In this document: one piece after another, positions 35,488 to 45,600 of the stretch | Layout: every line of letters starts with the position of its first letter | Numbering within the stretch: position 1 is the first letter of the stretch | Origin: Pseudomonas bubulae | GTDB taxonomy: Bacteria > Pseudomonadota > Gammaproteobacteria > Pseudomonadales > Pseudomonadaceae | DNA: 64,000 nucleotides | NCBI RefSeq assembly: GCF_900618535.1 | Contig: NZ_UYJA01000002.1 | Coordinates: 372,001-436,000 of the forward strand | Direction: 5' to 3' | Made by a program: the position numbers and the translations under genes | Notes under the pieces: generated by a model | Told to the model about the DNA's origin: nothing | Seen by the model: only the letters and a program-made list of their open reading frames with translations | The model's database searches: none

Positions 35488-37030
35488 ATGTTTCGTTTTT
35501 AGGTTTCAGCGCATTCAGGCCGGTTTCATTGATATCCATCACCCGATTGCGCCCGCGTTTTTTGGCCTGATAAAGCGCTTTGTCGGCAGTGCTGAGCAGT
35601 TCTTCCCGGTCGTCGCCGGGTTTGGCGTAGCGGGTGCAGGCGCCCAGGCTCACAGTGAGCTTTTTGGTGGTGGGGTCGACCGGCTCCATTTGCTCAACCG
35701 CGGCGCGAATTTTTTCTGCCAGCAGGCGCGTGCCTGCCGCGTCGGTTTCGGTCAGTACTACCGCGAATTCTTCACCACCGTAGCGGGCCACCAGGTCGGC
35801 GGGGCGTCGCACATTGGCCTTGATGACCCGGGCGACCTGGCGCAGGGCCTCATCCCCTGCCTGATGACCATAAGCATCGTTGAAGGGCTTGAAGTGGTCG
35901 ATATCAATCATGATCAGTGACAGCGGCGCGCCTGTACGTTGTGCGCGGCGCCATTCCAGATCCAGGGTCTTGTCCAGCATGCGCCGGTTGGCCAGTCCGG
36001 TCAGCGGGTCGGTGGCGGCCATGGCGGCGAGTTCGCCTTCGGCGCGCTGGCGCAGGCGCAATTCGCGTACCAGCAACCAGGTCAGCCACAGCAGGCCCAG
36101 GCACAGCAGCAGGGTTGCGCTGCCGATCAGCAGGGCCGTGTGTCGCCAGTTGCTGAATATATGCTCGGTGGACAAAGCCACCACCACCAGCAAGGGTAAC
36201 TCGCTGATCTGGGCGAAGTTGTAGAGGCGCTGCAGGTGATAGATACCGGACACGGCGGTAAAGCTGCCGTGGCGCTCGGTCAGAAAACGCAGGAAGATCG
36301 GCGTGTGCCCTAGGTCCTGGCCGGTATAGAACATGGTGGTGGCCGGGTACTGGATCAGCATGATGCCTTCGCTGCTGACCAGGCTGATATTACCCTTCGG
36401 GCCCAGGTCCAGGCCGCGAAACAGGTTCTGGAAGTAGCTCATCTTCATCAGGGCCACGGCGACGCCGCCAAACCTGCCGTCCGGGGTAGTGATCCTGCGG
36501 CTGAGTACCAGGCTCCAGTCATTGGGGGCATCGCTGGCAGGCAAGGGGCGGCTGATAAAGATGCCTTCAGTTTGCCCCTTGAGATGAACCTTGAACCAGG
36601 ACTGTTGGCGAGCGTTGTTGAGCAGGGGCTCGACCGGGCGTGAGCCGGCAATCACCTTGCCGTCGGCATCCAGCACAAAAAAACCGGCATTGGACGGCGC
36701 CTCGGCCGCTCTGTCGAAAAGCAGGGGTTGTTGTGTCTGCGGCGAAAGCGAGGCCAGCGCCTGGCTTTGCACCAGGCTGACCAGGCTGTTGAGCGCCGAG
36801 TCATAGGTGGAAATGGTATTGCGGATATCACGGCTGATCAGCTGCACGATATTCAAGGCAGAGCGAGCCGCATCATCTTCGGTATTGCGGTATTCCCTGA
36901 CCAGCAGGTAGCCGACGATGTTCACAATCGCAACCACCGACAAGGCGCTGGCCCAGACCAGCATGCGGCGGGTGATAACCGGTGTGCGCAGATGATATTT
37001 AATGGCTTGACCCTCTGAAGAAAAAACCAT
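35486..37030 (-). CDS. Membrane diguanylate cyclase, dCache-type sensor plus GGEEF
   Basis: A 514-residue protein with a first membrane helix near residues 25-45, a periplasmic region of some 240 residues of double Cache type, a second helix (about 296-318) and a C-terminal GGDEF domain. The active-site motif is GGEEF at residues 418-422, intact, and the RPAD five residues before it matches the inhibitory RxxD site. It should make cyclic-di-GMP in response to an extracellular ligand. The start at 37030 has AAGG ten bases upstream and aligns with its paralogue; 37048 is possible. Its closest relative here is the next gene upstream (37066-38565), with which it aligns over the full length. Confidence 0.9.
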   Translation of the reverse strand: MVFSSEGQAIKYHLRTPVITRRMLVWASALSVVAIVNIVGYLLVREYRNTEDDAARSALNIVQLISRDIRNTISTYDSALNSLVSLVQSQALASLSPQTQQPLLFDRAAEAPSNAGFFVLDADGKVIAGSRPVEPLLNNARQQSWFKVHLKGQTEGIFISRPLPASDAPNDWSLVLSRRITTPDGRFGGVAVALMKMSYFQNLFRGLDLGPKGNISLVSSEGIMLIQYPATTMFYTGQDLGHTPIFLRFLTERHGSFTAVSGIYHLQRLYNFAQISELPLLVVVALSTEHIFSNWRHTALLIGSATLLLCLGLLWLTWLLVRELRLRQRAEGELAAMAATDPLTGLANRRMLDKTLDLEWRRAQRTGAPLSLIMIDIDHFKPFNDAYGHQAGDEALRQVARVIKANVRRPADLVARYGGEEFAVVLTETDAAGTRLLAEKIRAAVEQMEPVDPTTKKLTVSLGACTRYAKPGDDREELLSTADKALYQAKKRGRNRVMDINETGLNALKPKNET

Positions 37031-37065
37031 GTACAGCGGGCCTTTCATTCAAGGCTGGCACTCAC

Positions 37066-38565
37066 TCAGGACAACTCTGCTGCACTGATTACGCAATTGC
37101 GCCCGGCCTTCTTGGCCTGATACAGGGCCTGATCGGCGCTGTTGATCAAGCCTGCTAGCTGGTCGCCCGGTTTAACCTGGCAGGTACTGACCCCCATGCT
37201 GGTGGTGAGCCGGCGATGGGAGGGCGTTAACGGTTCCAGTTGTTCGACGGCCTGGCGGATGCTCTGTGCCAGGTTGTACGCGCCACTGGCATCGGTATCG
37301 CTCAGCACCACTGCAAACTCTTCGCCACCATAACGGGCCGCCAGATCGGTGGAACGGTGCATGCACTGCTGGATAGTCCGTGCCACACGTTTCAAGGCCT
37401 CGTCACCGTCCTGATGGCCATAGGTGTCGTTGAAATTCTTGAAATGGTCAATGTCAAACATGATCAGCGACAGCGGCTTGCCTGAGCGCTGCGCCCGCCG
37501 CCATTCCTGTTCCAGGGTCTGGTCCAGCTTGCGGCGGTTGGCCAGCCCGGTCAGCGGGTCGGTGGTTGCCAGCGCTTCGAGCTGGCGCTCGGCGCGTTGA
37601 CGCAAATGCAATTCACGACCCAGCAGCCAGGTGAGCGTAAGCAGGGCGCTACACAACAATAGCGTACCGATACCGACCAAAATGGCGTTGCGCCTCCAGG
37701 CGCTGAACACATCCTCAGTGGCCAGTGAGACCACCACAATCAACGGCAGGTCACCGACCTCGGAAAAATTGTACAGCCGCTCATCGCCATCAATGCTGGA
37801 GAGGGCGATAAAACTGCCTCTGTGTTCTTGCAGAAAGCGGACAAACACGGGGTTGTTGCTCAGGTTGGTGTGCGCGTCGGCGGATGCCGGTTCCGGATGC
37901 TGGGTCAGTGGCGTGCCATCGGTACTGATCAGGCGGATAAACCCATGGGGTTCCAGGTCGAGCCTCTGGAACAGGGTCTTGAAATAATCCAGCTTCATCT
38001 GCGCCACAGCGACGCCGAGAAAGCTACCGTCTGGCCCGGAAATCCGCCGGCTGAAGCTGATGCAGCACATACCATCGTTTTGGGCTGAGTCAAAAGGGTG
38101 GGAGATAAACAGGTTGGGGCTGTCCGACTCCCGGTGTTCCACAAAACTTGGCCAGTGGCTGAAGTTTTCTTTGGGGCTGACTTCAGTGCGTGAGTCGGCG
38201 ACCAGGTCGCCTTGGGCATTGAGCAGGTAAAAGCCGCCATTGGCCGGGGTCTGTTCGGCTTTATCGAACAACAGCATATGTTTCAGCGGCAGGGAGACAC
38301 TGTTCAGGTCGCTGCGTTTAGATACGTCGATCAGTGCGTTGAGCGCTGAGTCGTAGAGATTTACCGTGTTTTGAACGTCACGCCCGACCAACTGCACGAT
38401 ATTGAGGGAAGTGCGGATGGCGGCCAGTTCTGCGGTGCGGTGTTCGCGTACCAGCAGGAAGCTGACGATGCTCAGAATGGCAATGATTGAAACGCTTGTG
38501 GCGCCGATCAGCAGGCGTAGGGTCAGCACGTTACTGCGCAAGATATGCTTGATGGCCATGCTCAT
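37066..38565 (-). CDS. Membrane diguanylate cyclase, paralogue of the downstream gene
   Basis: A 499-residue protein with the same plan: helix near residues 12-35, dCache-like periplasmic domain, second helix and GGDEF domain. GGEEF is intact (in ARYGGEEFAVVLSDTD) and preceded by RSTD, again an RxxD inhibitory site. Shared segments with the neighbour include SALNSLV/SALNALI and ATDPLTGLANRR, and membrane-flanking residues also match, so tandem duplication followed by divergence of the sensor is likely. The start at 38565 has AGGG five bases upstream. The two genes are 35 bases apart and probably one transcript. Confidence 0.9.
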   Translation of the reverse strand: MSMAIKHILRSNVLTLRLLIGATSVSIIAILSIVSFLLVREHRTAELAAIRTSLNIVQLVGRDVQNTVNLYDSALNALIDVSKRSDLNSVSLPLKHMLLFDKAEQTPANGGFYLLNAQGDLVADSRTEVSPKENFSHWPSFVEHRESDSPNLFISHPFDSAQNDGMCCISFSRRISGPDGSFLGVAVAQMKLDYFKTLFQRLDLEPHGFIRLISTDGTPLTQHPEPASADAHTNLSNNPVFVRFLQEHRGSFIALSSIDGDERLYNFSEVGDLPLIVVVSLATEDVFSAWRRNAILVGIGTLLLCSALLTLTWLLGRELHLRQRAERQLEALATTDPLTGLANRRKLDQTLEQEWRRAQRSGKPLSLIMFDIDHFKNFNDTYGHQDGDEALKRVARTIQQCMHRSTDLAARYGGEEFAVVLSDTDASGAYNLAQSIRQAVEQLEPLTPSHRRLTTSMGVSTCQVKPGDQLAGLINSADQALYQAKKAGRNCVISAAELS

Positions 38566-38644
38566 TGTCGCCCTGGGTTCGGCCCCATAAAATGAACGCA
38601 ATCATATGAAAAGGCCAGCTTTACGCTGGCCCTTTGTTCATGGA

Positions 38645-39964
38645 TTAAAACACATCAATAGGATAGTCGATGATCACCCGATACTCATCCACATCGCTGT
38701 CCACGCTCTGGTAGGCCGTGTTGCCGCGGTTGGTGGCCCAGCGCAGGGTCACTGCCAGATCCTTGGCCTTGCCTTCCTGGATCACGTACTTGAGGCCCAG
38801 GTCGCGTTCCCAGTGATGGGCGTTCTTGCCTTCCGGGTTGTACCAGTTGCTGTAGCCGATGCTGTCGGGGTCGGCCTTGGTCAGGTCCAGCTCACCCCGT
38901 GAATACGACGCACTGGCGGTCAGGCCGGCGATTCCGAGGCCGGCAAAGTCATACTCATATTGCAGCTTCCAGGAACGCTCGTTCGGGCCGTTGAAGTCCG
39001 AATATTGCTGCGAGTTGTCCAGGTAAACGCTGTCGCCCTGATAGATATAGTCGAAAGGCGTGTTGCCATTGACCCGCTGGTACACCGCGGTCACCTTGTG
39101 GCCGTCAATGCCGAGGGCCAGGTGCAGGCTGAAGGTGTTGTTGTCGATATCGCCCAGCAGGGCCTTGCCGGTGTCCTGGGTGTGATAGTAGTGCAGGCCG
39201 GGGTTGAGGGTGATGCCCTCGCTCATCTCCCAGGTGTAGTCAAAGTCGTAGTAGTACTGGTTCCAGATATCCTGCAACTGGGCGGCGTAGAGGTTGCTGG
39301 TGATTTCTGGCACGCCGCTCCAGGACGCGCCGGCCCAGGTGATGTGCTTGCTGCTTTGATCGCCCAGGTCACCGTAGGTGGTGGTCAGGCGGCGCATGCC
39401 ACTCTGGTTGTAAGGTTTTTCAAAACTGACCTGGCCGCCTTCGAACATCCAGCCTTCGAAGCTGGTGTTGGTCAGGCTGACACCGCGAAAGGTCTGCGGC
39501 AACATGCGGGTTTCACCGCCGGCTATTACCGGATTGGTGAGGAACATATCACCGGCTTTGAGCTCGGTATCGAAGGCGCGGATTTTCAGTGCGGCACCGG
39601 CAGACGAAAAGGCGGTAGGCGCTTTGCCGTTGCCATCACTGACTGGCAGGATGCTGCTGCCATCGGTGCCACCACCGCCATCGAGCTTGAGCCCGAGCAA
39701 GGCGTAGGCATCCAGGCCGAAGCCTACCGTACCCTGGGTGAAGCCCGACTCGAACTTGCCGACAAAACCCTGGCCCCATTCCTTGCTGTCATCAGCATGG
39801 GGGCTGCGGATATCGTGGTTCATATAGTAATTGCGGGCGTGGATCTTAAGGCTGGAACCTTCGATAAAACCGTCTTTGGTTGAGTCTTCGTCGGCGTGGG
39901 CGTAGGTGGGGATCGTTGCAGCCAGGGCAATGAATAACGGACTGAGTTTGTGTGAGTACTTCAC
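38645..39964 (-). CDS. OprD-family outer membrane porin
   Basis: A 439-residue outer membrane protein. The signal peptide ends THAHA-like (PTYAHA, about residue 24), followed by the family opening [20 protein letters not shown]. Many alternating hydrophobic/aromatic strands and a C-terminal Phe (IDYPIDVF) mark a beta barrel of the OprD type. Such porins take up amino acids or carboxylates; the substrate is not visible. The start is GTG at 39964 with AAGGAG about ten bases upstream. A terminator hairpin upstream at 40066-40093 separates it from the small secreted gene. Its end faces the cyclases at 80 bases distance on the same strand. Confidence 0.9.
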   Translation of the reverse strand: MKYSHKLSPLFIALAATIPTYAHADEDSTKDGFIEGSSLKIHARNYYMNHDIRSPHADDSKEWGQGFVGKFESGFTQGTVGFGLDAYALLGLKLDGGGGTDGSSILPVSDGNGKAPTAFSSAGAALKIRAFDTELKAGDMFLTNPVIAGGETRMLPQTFRGVSLTNTSFEGWMFEGGQVSFEKPYNQSGMRRLTTTYGDLGDQSSKHITWAGASWSGVPEITSNLYAAQLQDIWNQYYYDFDYTWEMSEGITLNPGLHYYHTQDTGKALLGDIDNNTFSLHLALGIDGHKVTAVYQRVNGNTPFDYIYQGDSVYLDNSQQYSDFNGPNERSWKLQYEYDFAGLGIAGLTASASYSRGELDLTKADPDSIGYSNWYNPEGKNAHHWERDLGLKYVIQEGKAKDLAVTLRWATNRGNTAYQSVDSDVDEYRVIIDYPIDVF

Positions 39965-40065
39965 CAGTTTGTTGCTCCTTGAAAGTGGCGGCAGTTTTTA
40001 TTTTCTTTGCAAATTCTGTTCTTGTTCGAAGGGCTCCCAGTGTTGGCAGCGCTTTTTTTAAAACA

Positions 40066-40093
40066 AAAAAAAGCCGCTATGATAGCGGCTTTT
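40066..40093 (-). terminator. Terminator hairpin
   Basis: AAGCCGCTAT / ATAGCGGCTT stem with A-runs on the left and TTTT on the right, able to end the small gene 40156-40380 on the minus strand. Confidence 0.7.
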
Positions 40094-40155
40094 GAAACAG
40101 TCAGTCACATGTGTGACAGATGACCGACTGGGTCGGGAAGTCTGCGAGTGAGCAA

Positions 40156-40380
40156 TCAGCTGTCTTTGGCTTGATCGGAAACACTGGCTTTTGCCTGTGT
40201 AGGCTGCGGTTTTGCGTCGTTTTGATGGCGTGCTGTCAGCTCTGCCTGATGCTGTTCAAACGATGCCGCGCGGGCCGCATTTTGTGCGACGAATGCAGGG
40301 GACTCTTCCGCCATGGCCAAAGGCGACAACAACAAAGACGACAAAACGAAAACGCTAGCCATACCCATACTGCTGGACAT
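40156..40380 (-). CDS. Small secreted protein of unknown function
   Basis: A 74-residue protein. A signal peptide (about residues 1-24, ending SPLAMA) precedes a hydrophilic mature part rich in Ala, Gln and Lys (AARAASFEQHQAELTARHQ). No Cys and no recognised domain are seen. The start at 40380 has AAGG eight bases upstream. It lies downstream of the sensor kinase at 40610 but is separated by the repeat at 40514-40598. I do not recognise the family; a periplasmic stress or metal-related small protein is possible but unsupported. Confidence 0.6.
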   Translation of the reverse strand: MSSSMGMASVFVLSSLLLSPLAMAEESPAFVAQNAARAASFEQHQAELTARHQNDAKPQPTQAKASVSDQAKDS

Positions 40381-40513
40381 TTCAAAGACCTTCTTGCTTA
40401 GCAAGTGCTGTGTGATGGGTTAAATCTATAGCGCCAGGCAGGGGCGAAAAAGCCTTGTTTTAGACAAGGACTTTTGCGTTTTGAGTAACAAATGCGAGGG
40501 CCGTGGACTAGAG

Positions 40514-40598
40514 CCTCGGCAGCTACAGGAAAACTGCAACTGTGGGAGCGAGCCTGCTCGCTCCCACAATAGGGCTTGACCTGCAACAGAGTATCTAC
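40514..40598. repeat. REP-containing repeat, copy A (short form)
   Basis: The centre is a perfect hairpin with 13-base arms (40541-40553 and 40556-40568). The right flank (40569-40598) is the exact reverse complement of 50595-50624. The left flank matches 50678-50705 with four mismatches in 28. Relative to copy B it lacks 25 bases of the hairpin core. Confidence 0.9.
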
Positions 40599-40609
40599 AG
40601 TGCTACAGG

Positions 40610-41989
40610 TCAAGCGGGCAGATCCAACCCGAATGTATTGCGCCCGCCGTCGCTGTGCACAAACACCTCGCCGCCATGCATCTGTGCAATCGCCTTGACG
40701 ATGGCCAACCCCAGCCCGTGGTTGGCACCGCTGTTGTGGCGGGCCGCGTCCACCCGGTAGAAACGCTCGAACAAGCGCGGCAAGTGTTCTGCGGCAATCG
40801 GTAGGCCGGGGTTGCTGATGCTGATTATGGCCCGCCCGGAATTCTGCTCGATCGACACCTCGATCGTTTGCCCGGCTTCGGTGTGCTGCACGGCATTGTT
40901 CAGCAAGTTGATCAGCGCCCGGCGCAGGTGGGGTTTTTCGATATTGACCCGGGCATCGCCGCTGACCCGCACCACAACCCGGGCGTCTTCAAGAATAAAC
41001 TCCAGATACTCCAGGGTGGTCGCCACTTCATCAGCCAGGGAGGCGCTCGACAGCTTGCTGGCCTTGCTGCCCTGATCGGCGCTGGCCAGGAACAGCATGT
41101 CGTTGATGATGCTGCGCAGGCGCTCAAGCTCTTCGAGGTTCGACTGCAGCACTTCAAAGTAATGCTCGGCCGAACGCCCCCGCGTCAGCGCCACCTGGGT
41201 CTGGCCAATCAGATTGGTCAGCGGCGAACGCAGTTCATGGGCCACATCCGCATTGAATGACTCCAGCCGGGTCCAGGCCTGCTCGACGCGGTCCAGGGTC
41301 GAATTGAAGGCACTGACCAGTTGGTCCAGCTCCGGAGCCAGCGGTGCCAGGTGCAAACGCCCCGACAGGCGCGGTGGAGCCAGCTTTTGCGCTTCTTCAG
41401 ACAGCTTGATCAGCGGCTTGAGGCCGATGTGCGCCACCCAATAGCCGAGCAATGAGGCCAGCAGTACGCCAATCGTTGCCAGACTTATCAGGGCAAGCAG
41501 CAAGTGATGCTGGGTCTGGCGAAAGGTCTGGGTATCGATGGCAATCAAAAAGCGCAGCGCCGGGCGCTGCTCTTTGGCTGGAATTTCGCTGATCAATACT
41601 TTGAACGGGTAGGCCTGGCCGGGCAGGCGCAAGTCCCGCACGCCCACGGGTCCTTGGGCAAATTTGCGCACGGCTGCCTCGGGGTTGCCGTACTCATAGG
41701 CCGGGTCTGAACTGATCGCCCAAAACCGGATGCGTTTGTCCTCTTCGCTGAGCAGCTTGAGCTTGGTGCTCATCTTGGCCCAGTGCTCGGCGTTGCCGTA
41801 GCGGTTGATCGATGACTCAAGCACGCTGTAGCGGGCATCCAGCTCTGCTTCAGGCAGGCGGCCGATACTTTTGTCGACCTGCTGGTACAGCGCTCCACCA
41901 ATCAGCACAAACACCAGTAATGCCACCAGGGCGAACATTGCGCTCAGGCGCATGGCGATGGAGTTCAGGGCGGCGGGGCGCTTAAACAC
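40610..41989 (-). CDS. Two-component sensor histidine kinase, CusS/CopS-like
   Basis: A 459-residue kinase. Two membrane helices (about 11-33 and 161-182) flank a periplasmic sensor of about 125 residues; a HAMP segment follows, then the H-box NADVAHELRSPLTN with the phospho-accepting His251, the N-box INLLNNAVQHTEAG and the ATP-lid HGLGLAIVKAIAQMHGG. The overall plan and the HELRSPL context resemble heavy-metal sensor kinases (CusS, CopS, IrlS). The start is GTG at 41989, with GGAG seven bases upstream, overlapping the regulator gene by eight bases. It ends the minus-strand efflux operon. Confidence 0.9.
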   Translation of the reverse strand: MFKRPAALNSIAMRLSAMFALVALLVFVLIGGALYQQVDKSIGRLPEAELDARYSVLESSINRYGNAEHWAKMSTKLKLLSEEDKRIRFWAISSDPAYEYGNPEAAVRKFAQGPVGVRDLRLPGQAYPFKVLISEIPAKEQRPALRFLIAIDTQTFRQTQHHLLLALISLATIGVLLASLLGYWVAHIGLKPLIKLSEEAQKLAPPRLSGRLHLAPLAPELDQLVSAFNSTLDRVEQAWTRLESFNADVAHELRSPLTNLIGQTQVALTRGRSAEHYFEVLQSNLEELERLRSIINDMLFLASADQGSKASKLSSASLADEVATTLEYLEFILEDARVVVRVSGDARVNIEKPHLRRALINLLNNAVQHTEAGQTIEVSIEQNSGRAIISISNPGLPIAAEHLPRLFERFYRVDAARHNSGANHGLGLAIVKAIAQMHGGEVFVHSDGGRNTFGLDLPA

Positions 41990-42656
41990 TGCGCCGCTCC
42001 AGCACGTAGCCCATGCCGCGAATGGTGTGCAGCAGCTTGTGTTCGAATGGCCCGTCGAGCTTGGCGCGCAAGCGTTTGATCGCCACTTCGACCACGTTGG
42101 CGTCACTGTCGAAATTGATGTCCCAGACCATCTCGGCAATGGCGGTCTTGGACAGGATCTCGCCCTGACGACGGGCCAGCACGCTGAGCAATGAAAACTC
42201 CTTGGCGGTCAGGTCCAGGCGGGCTCCGGCGCGGCTGGCCTTGCGGCTGATCAGATCTATCCACAGGTCGTCGACGGTCACTTGCACCGGTTCGTGACCG
42301 CCGCTGCGGCGGGTCAGGGCTTGCAGGCGGGCGACCAGCTCCAGGAACGAGAACGGTTTGCCCAGGTAATCGTCGGCGCCTTCGCGCAAACCGCGTATGC
42401 GGTCTTCCACCCGTTCGCGGGCGGTGAGCATGATCACCGGGGTTTGCTTGCGCGCGCGCAAGGCCCGCAGTACGCCAAAGCCATCGAGGCCAGGCAGCAT
42501 CACATCGAGCACGATCACGGCGTAATCGCTCTCCATTGCCAGGTGCAGACCTTCGATGCCGTCGCGGGCCACATCCACTGTGTAACCCTGCTCGGTCAGG
42601 CCGCGGTGCAGGTAGTCGGCGGTTTTTTCTTCATCTTCAATAATCAGAACGCGCAT
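41982..42656 (-). CDS. OmpR-family response regulator, CusR/CopR-like
   Basis: A 224-residue regulator. The receiver domain has the acidic pair EDEE near residue 8, the phosphorylation site Asp51 in IVLDVMLPG, and the Lys of GKPFSFLEL. The C-terminal winged helix-turn-helix ends with VVEVAIKRLRAKLDGPFEHKLLHTIRGMGYVLE, which is typical of metal-responsive regulators. It lies nine bases after the RND gene and overlaps its kinase by eight bases, so all four genes are likely co-transcribed. Confidence 0.93.
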   Translation of the reverse strand: MRVLIIEDEEKTADYLHRGLTEQGYTVDVARDGIEGLHLAMESDYAVIVLDVMLPGLDGFGVLRALRARKQTPVIMLTARERVEDRIRGLREGADDYLGKPFSFLELVARLQALTRRSGGHEPVQVTVDDLWIDLISRKASRAGARLDLTAKEFSLLSVLARRQGEILSKTAIAEMVWDINFDSDANVVEVAIKRLRAKLDGPFEHKLLHTIRGMGYVLERRSV

Positions 42657-42664
42657 GACCCGCC

Positions 42665-45600
42665 TCAGTGATTCGTCGCCAGCAAGCTGACGGGTTTGGA
42701 ACGATGGAACAGTCGTTCAAGCCACAAGTATATGACCGGCGTGGTAAACAGCGTCAGCGCCTGGCTCACCAGCAGCCCGCCGACTACGGCAATCCCCAGA
42801 GGCTGGCGCAGTTCGGCGCCGGTGCCGTAGCCCAGCATCAGCGGCAGGGCGCCCAGCAGCGCGGCGAGGGTGGTCATGATGATCGGCCGAAACCGCGTGA
42901 TACACGCCTGGTAGATAGCCTCTTCGGGGCTCAGGCCACGGGTGCGCTGGGCATCGAGGGCAAAGTCGATCATCAGGATGCCGTTTTTCTTGACGATACC
43001 GATCAGCAGCACCAATCCGATCAGCGCCATGATCGAGAAATCCTGGCCACATATCCACAGCATCAGCAGCGCGCCAAGCCCGGCCGAGGGCAGGGTGGAG
43101 ATGATGGTCAGCGGGTGTACAAAGCTCTCGTACAGCACCCCCAGAATGATATACACCGCCACCAGCGCCGCGAGGATCAACCACGGCTGGCTGGCCAGCG
43201 AGCTTTGAAAGGCCTGGGCGGCGCCCTGGAAGTTGCCACTGATGGTGCCGGGCATGCCGATGTCGTTTTTTGCCTGATTGAGCATCAGCACCGCATCGCC
43301 CAGGGCCACGCCGGGGGCGAGGTTGAACGACAGGTTGGCGGCCGGGAACATGCCGTCATGGCTGATGGACAACGGCCCGCTGATGGGCGCATCGACCCTG
43401 GCCACGGCCGACAGCGGCACCATTTCCCCGGTCAGCGGCGAGCGCAGGTAGAAGTAATTGAGGCTTTCGGCCTTGCCGCGCTGCTGCGCGTCGACTTCCA
43501 GAATCACGTTGTACTGGTTGGTCTCGGTCTGGAACTCATTGACCTGGCGCTGACCGAAGGCGTCGTACAGTGCTTCATCGACATCGGTGGCGGTCAGGCC
43601 AAAGCGCGCCGCCGCATTACGGTCAATGCTGATATGGGTGATGCTGCCCCCCAGTTGCAGGTCGTTGGACAGATCTCGAAAGGCCGGATTGGCGCGCAGT
43701 TTTTCGGTCAGGCGCTGGGTCCAGGTGGTGAGCGTCGGACCATCGTTGCTCTTGAGCACATATTGATACTGACTGCGACTGGGGCCCGAGCTGAGGTTGA
43801 TATCCTGGCCGGCACGCAGGTACAGCACGATGCCAGGCACCTTGGCCAGTTGCGGGCGAATGCGGTCGATAAATTCGCTGGCCGACACGTCGCGCTGGCC
43901 GCGGTCCTTGAGAGCAATCCAGAAGCGGCCGTTGGCGATGGTCTGGTTGCTGCCGGTCACGCCCACGGCATGGGAGAACGCCTGCACGGCCGGGTCGTTG
44001 CCGATGATCTCGGCCAGCGCCAGATGCTTTTGCGTCATGTCCGGGAATGAAATGTCGGATGCCGCCTCGGTGGTGCCGAGTACAAAGCCGGTGTCCTGCA
44101 CCGGAAAAAAGCCCTTGGGGATCAACACATAGCCGGCGATAGCCATGGCCAGGGTCACGGCGAAAATCCCCAGCATCAATCGCTGATGCGCAAGGGCCCG
44201 CTTCAGGCCTTTTTCATAGAGGCCCAGCAGGCGCTCGCCAAAGCCCGGCCTGGCATCCGGCTTGTGTTCCGGTGTGCGCATAAACAGCGCGGCCAGTGTG
44301 GGCGCCAGGGTCAGCGATACCACCACGGAAATCATGATGGTCGAGGTCGCGGTCAGGGCGAACTCCTTGAACAACCGCCCGACCACCCCGCCCATAAACA
44401 GCAGCGGGATAAACGCGGCCACCAGTGAGACGCTGATGGATACCACGGTAAAGCCGATCTCGCTGGAGCCCTTGATCGCTGCGTCGCGCATGCTTTCTCC
44501 GGCTTCCAGATGGCGGTGGATGTTCTCCACCACCACAATCGCATCGTCCACCACAAAGCCCACCGCCACCACAATGGCCACCAGCGTCAGGTTATTGAGG
44601 CTGAAGCCCAGCACATACATCAGCGCGAAACTGGCGATCAGCGACACGCCGAGTACCGCCGACACAATCAGCGTGGCCGACCACTGGCGCAAAAACAGCG
44701 CCATCACCGCAACCACCAGCAGCACGGCGATCAGCAGGGTGATTTCCACTTCATGCAGGGAGGCGCGAATGGTCTTGGTGCGATCGCTCAGCACCGTCAC
44801 TTCGACCGAAGCCGGGAGCATGGCCTGCAGACCGGGCAGGGCGGCCTGGATGCGGTCTACCGTGTCGACGATATTGGCTCCCGGCTGGCGCGAAATCACC
44901 AGGTTGAGCCCCGGCTGGTGGCCCGACCAGGCCTGTACGTAGTCATTCTCGGAACCGTTGATAACCCGTGCCACATCCCGTAGCTGCACGGGGGCGCCAT
45001 CCTTGTACGAGACGATTAACTGGCCATATTCATCCGCGTCGAACAACTGGTCGTTGGTCGACAGCGTAGAAATGCTCGACGGGCCATACAACGCGCCCTT
45101 GGCCAGGTTGAGGCTGGTTTGCTGGATCGCCAGGCGGATATCGGCCAGGGTCAGGCCGATCGCAGCCAGCTTGTCGGCCGAGGCCTGGACGCGGATCGCC
45201 GGGCGTTGCTGACCGGTGATATTGATCAGGCCCACACCATCAATCTGGCTGATTTGCCGGGCCAGCAGGGTTTCGACGTAATCGCTCAGTTCAGTGCCGG
45301 GCATCTGCAGCGAACTGATGCTGAGGATCAGTACCGGGCTGTCGGCCGGGTTGACCTTCTTCCAGGTCGGCAGGGTCGGCATGTCCTTGGGCAGTTTGCC
45401 GGACGCGGTGTTGATCGCTGCCTGAACCTCTTGCGCGGCGGTGTCGATGCTTTTGTCGAGGGTGAATTGCAGGGTCAGGGTGGTCGAGCCCAGGGCGCTG
45501 CTGGAGGTCATCTGGGTCATGCCGGGGATGGCGCTGAATTGCACCTCCAGGGGCGTTGCCACCGAAGACGCCATGGTGTCCGGGCTGGCGCCGGGCAATT

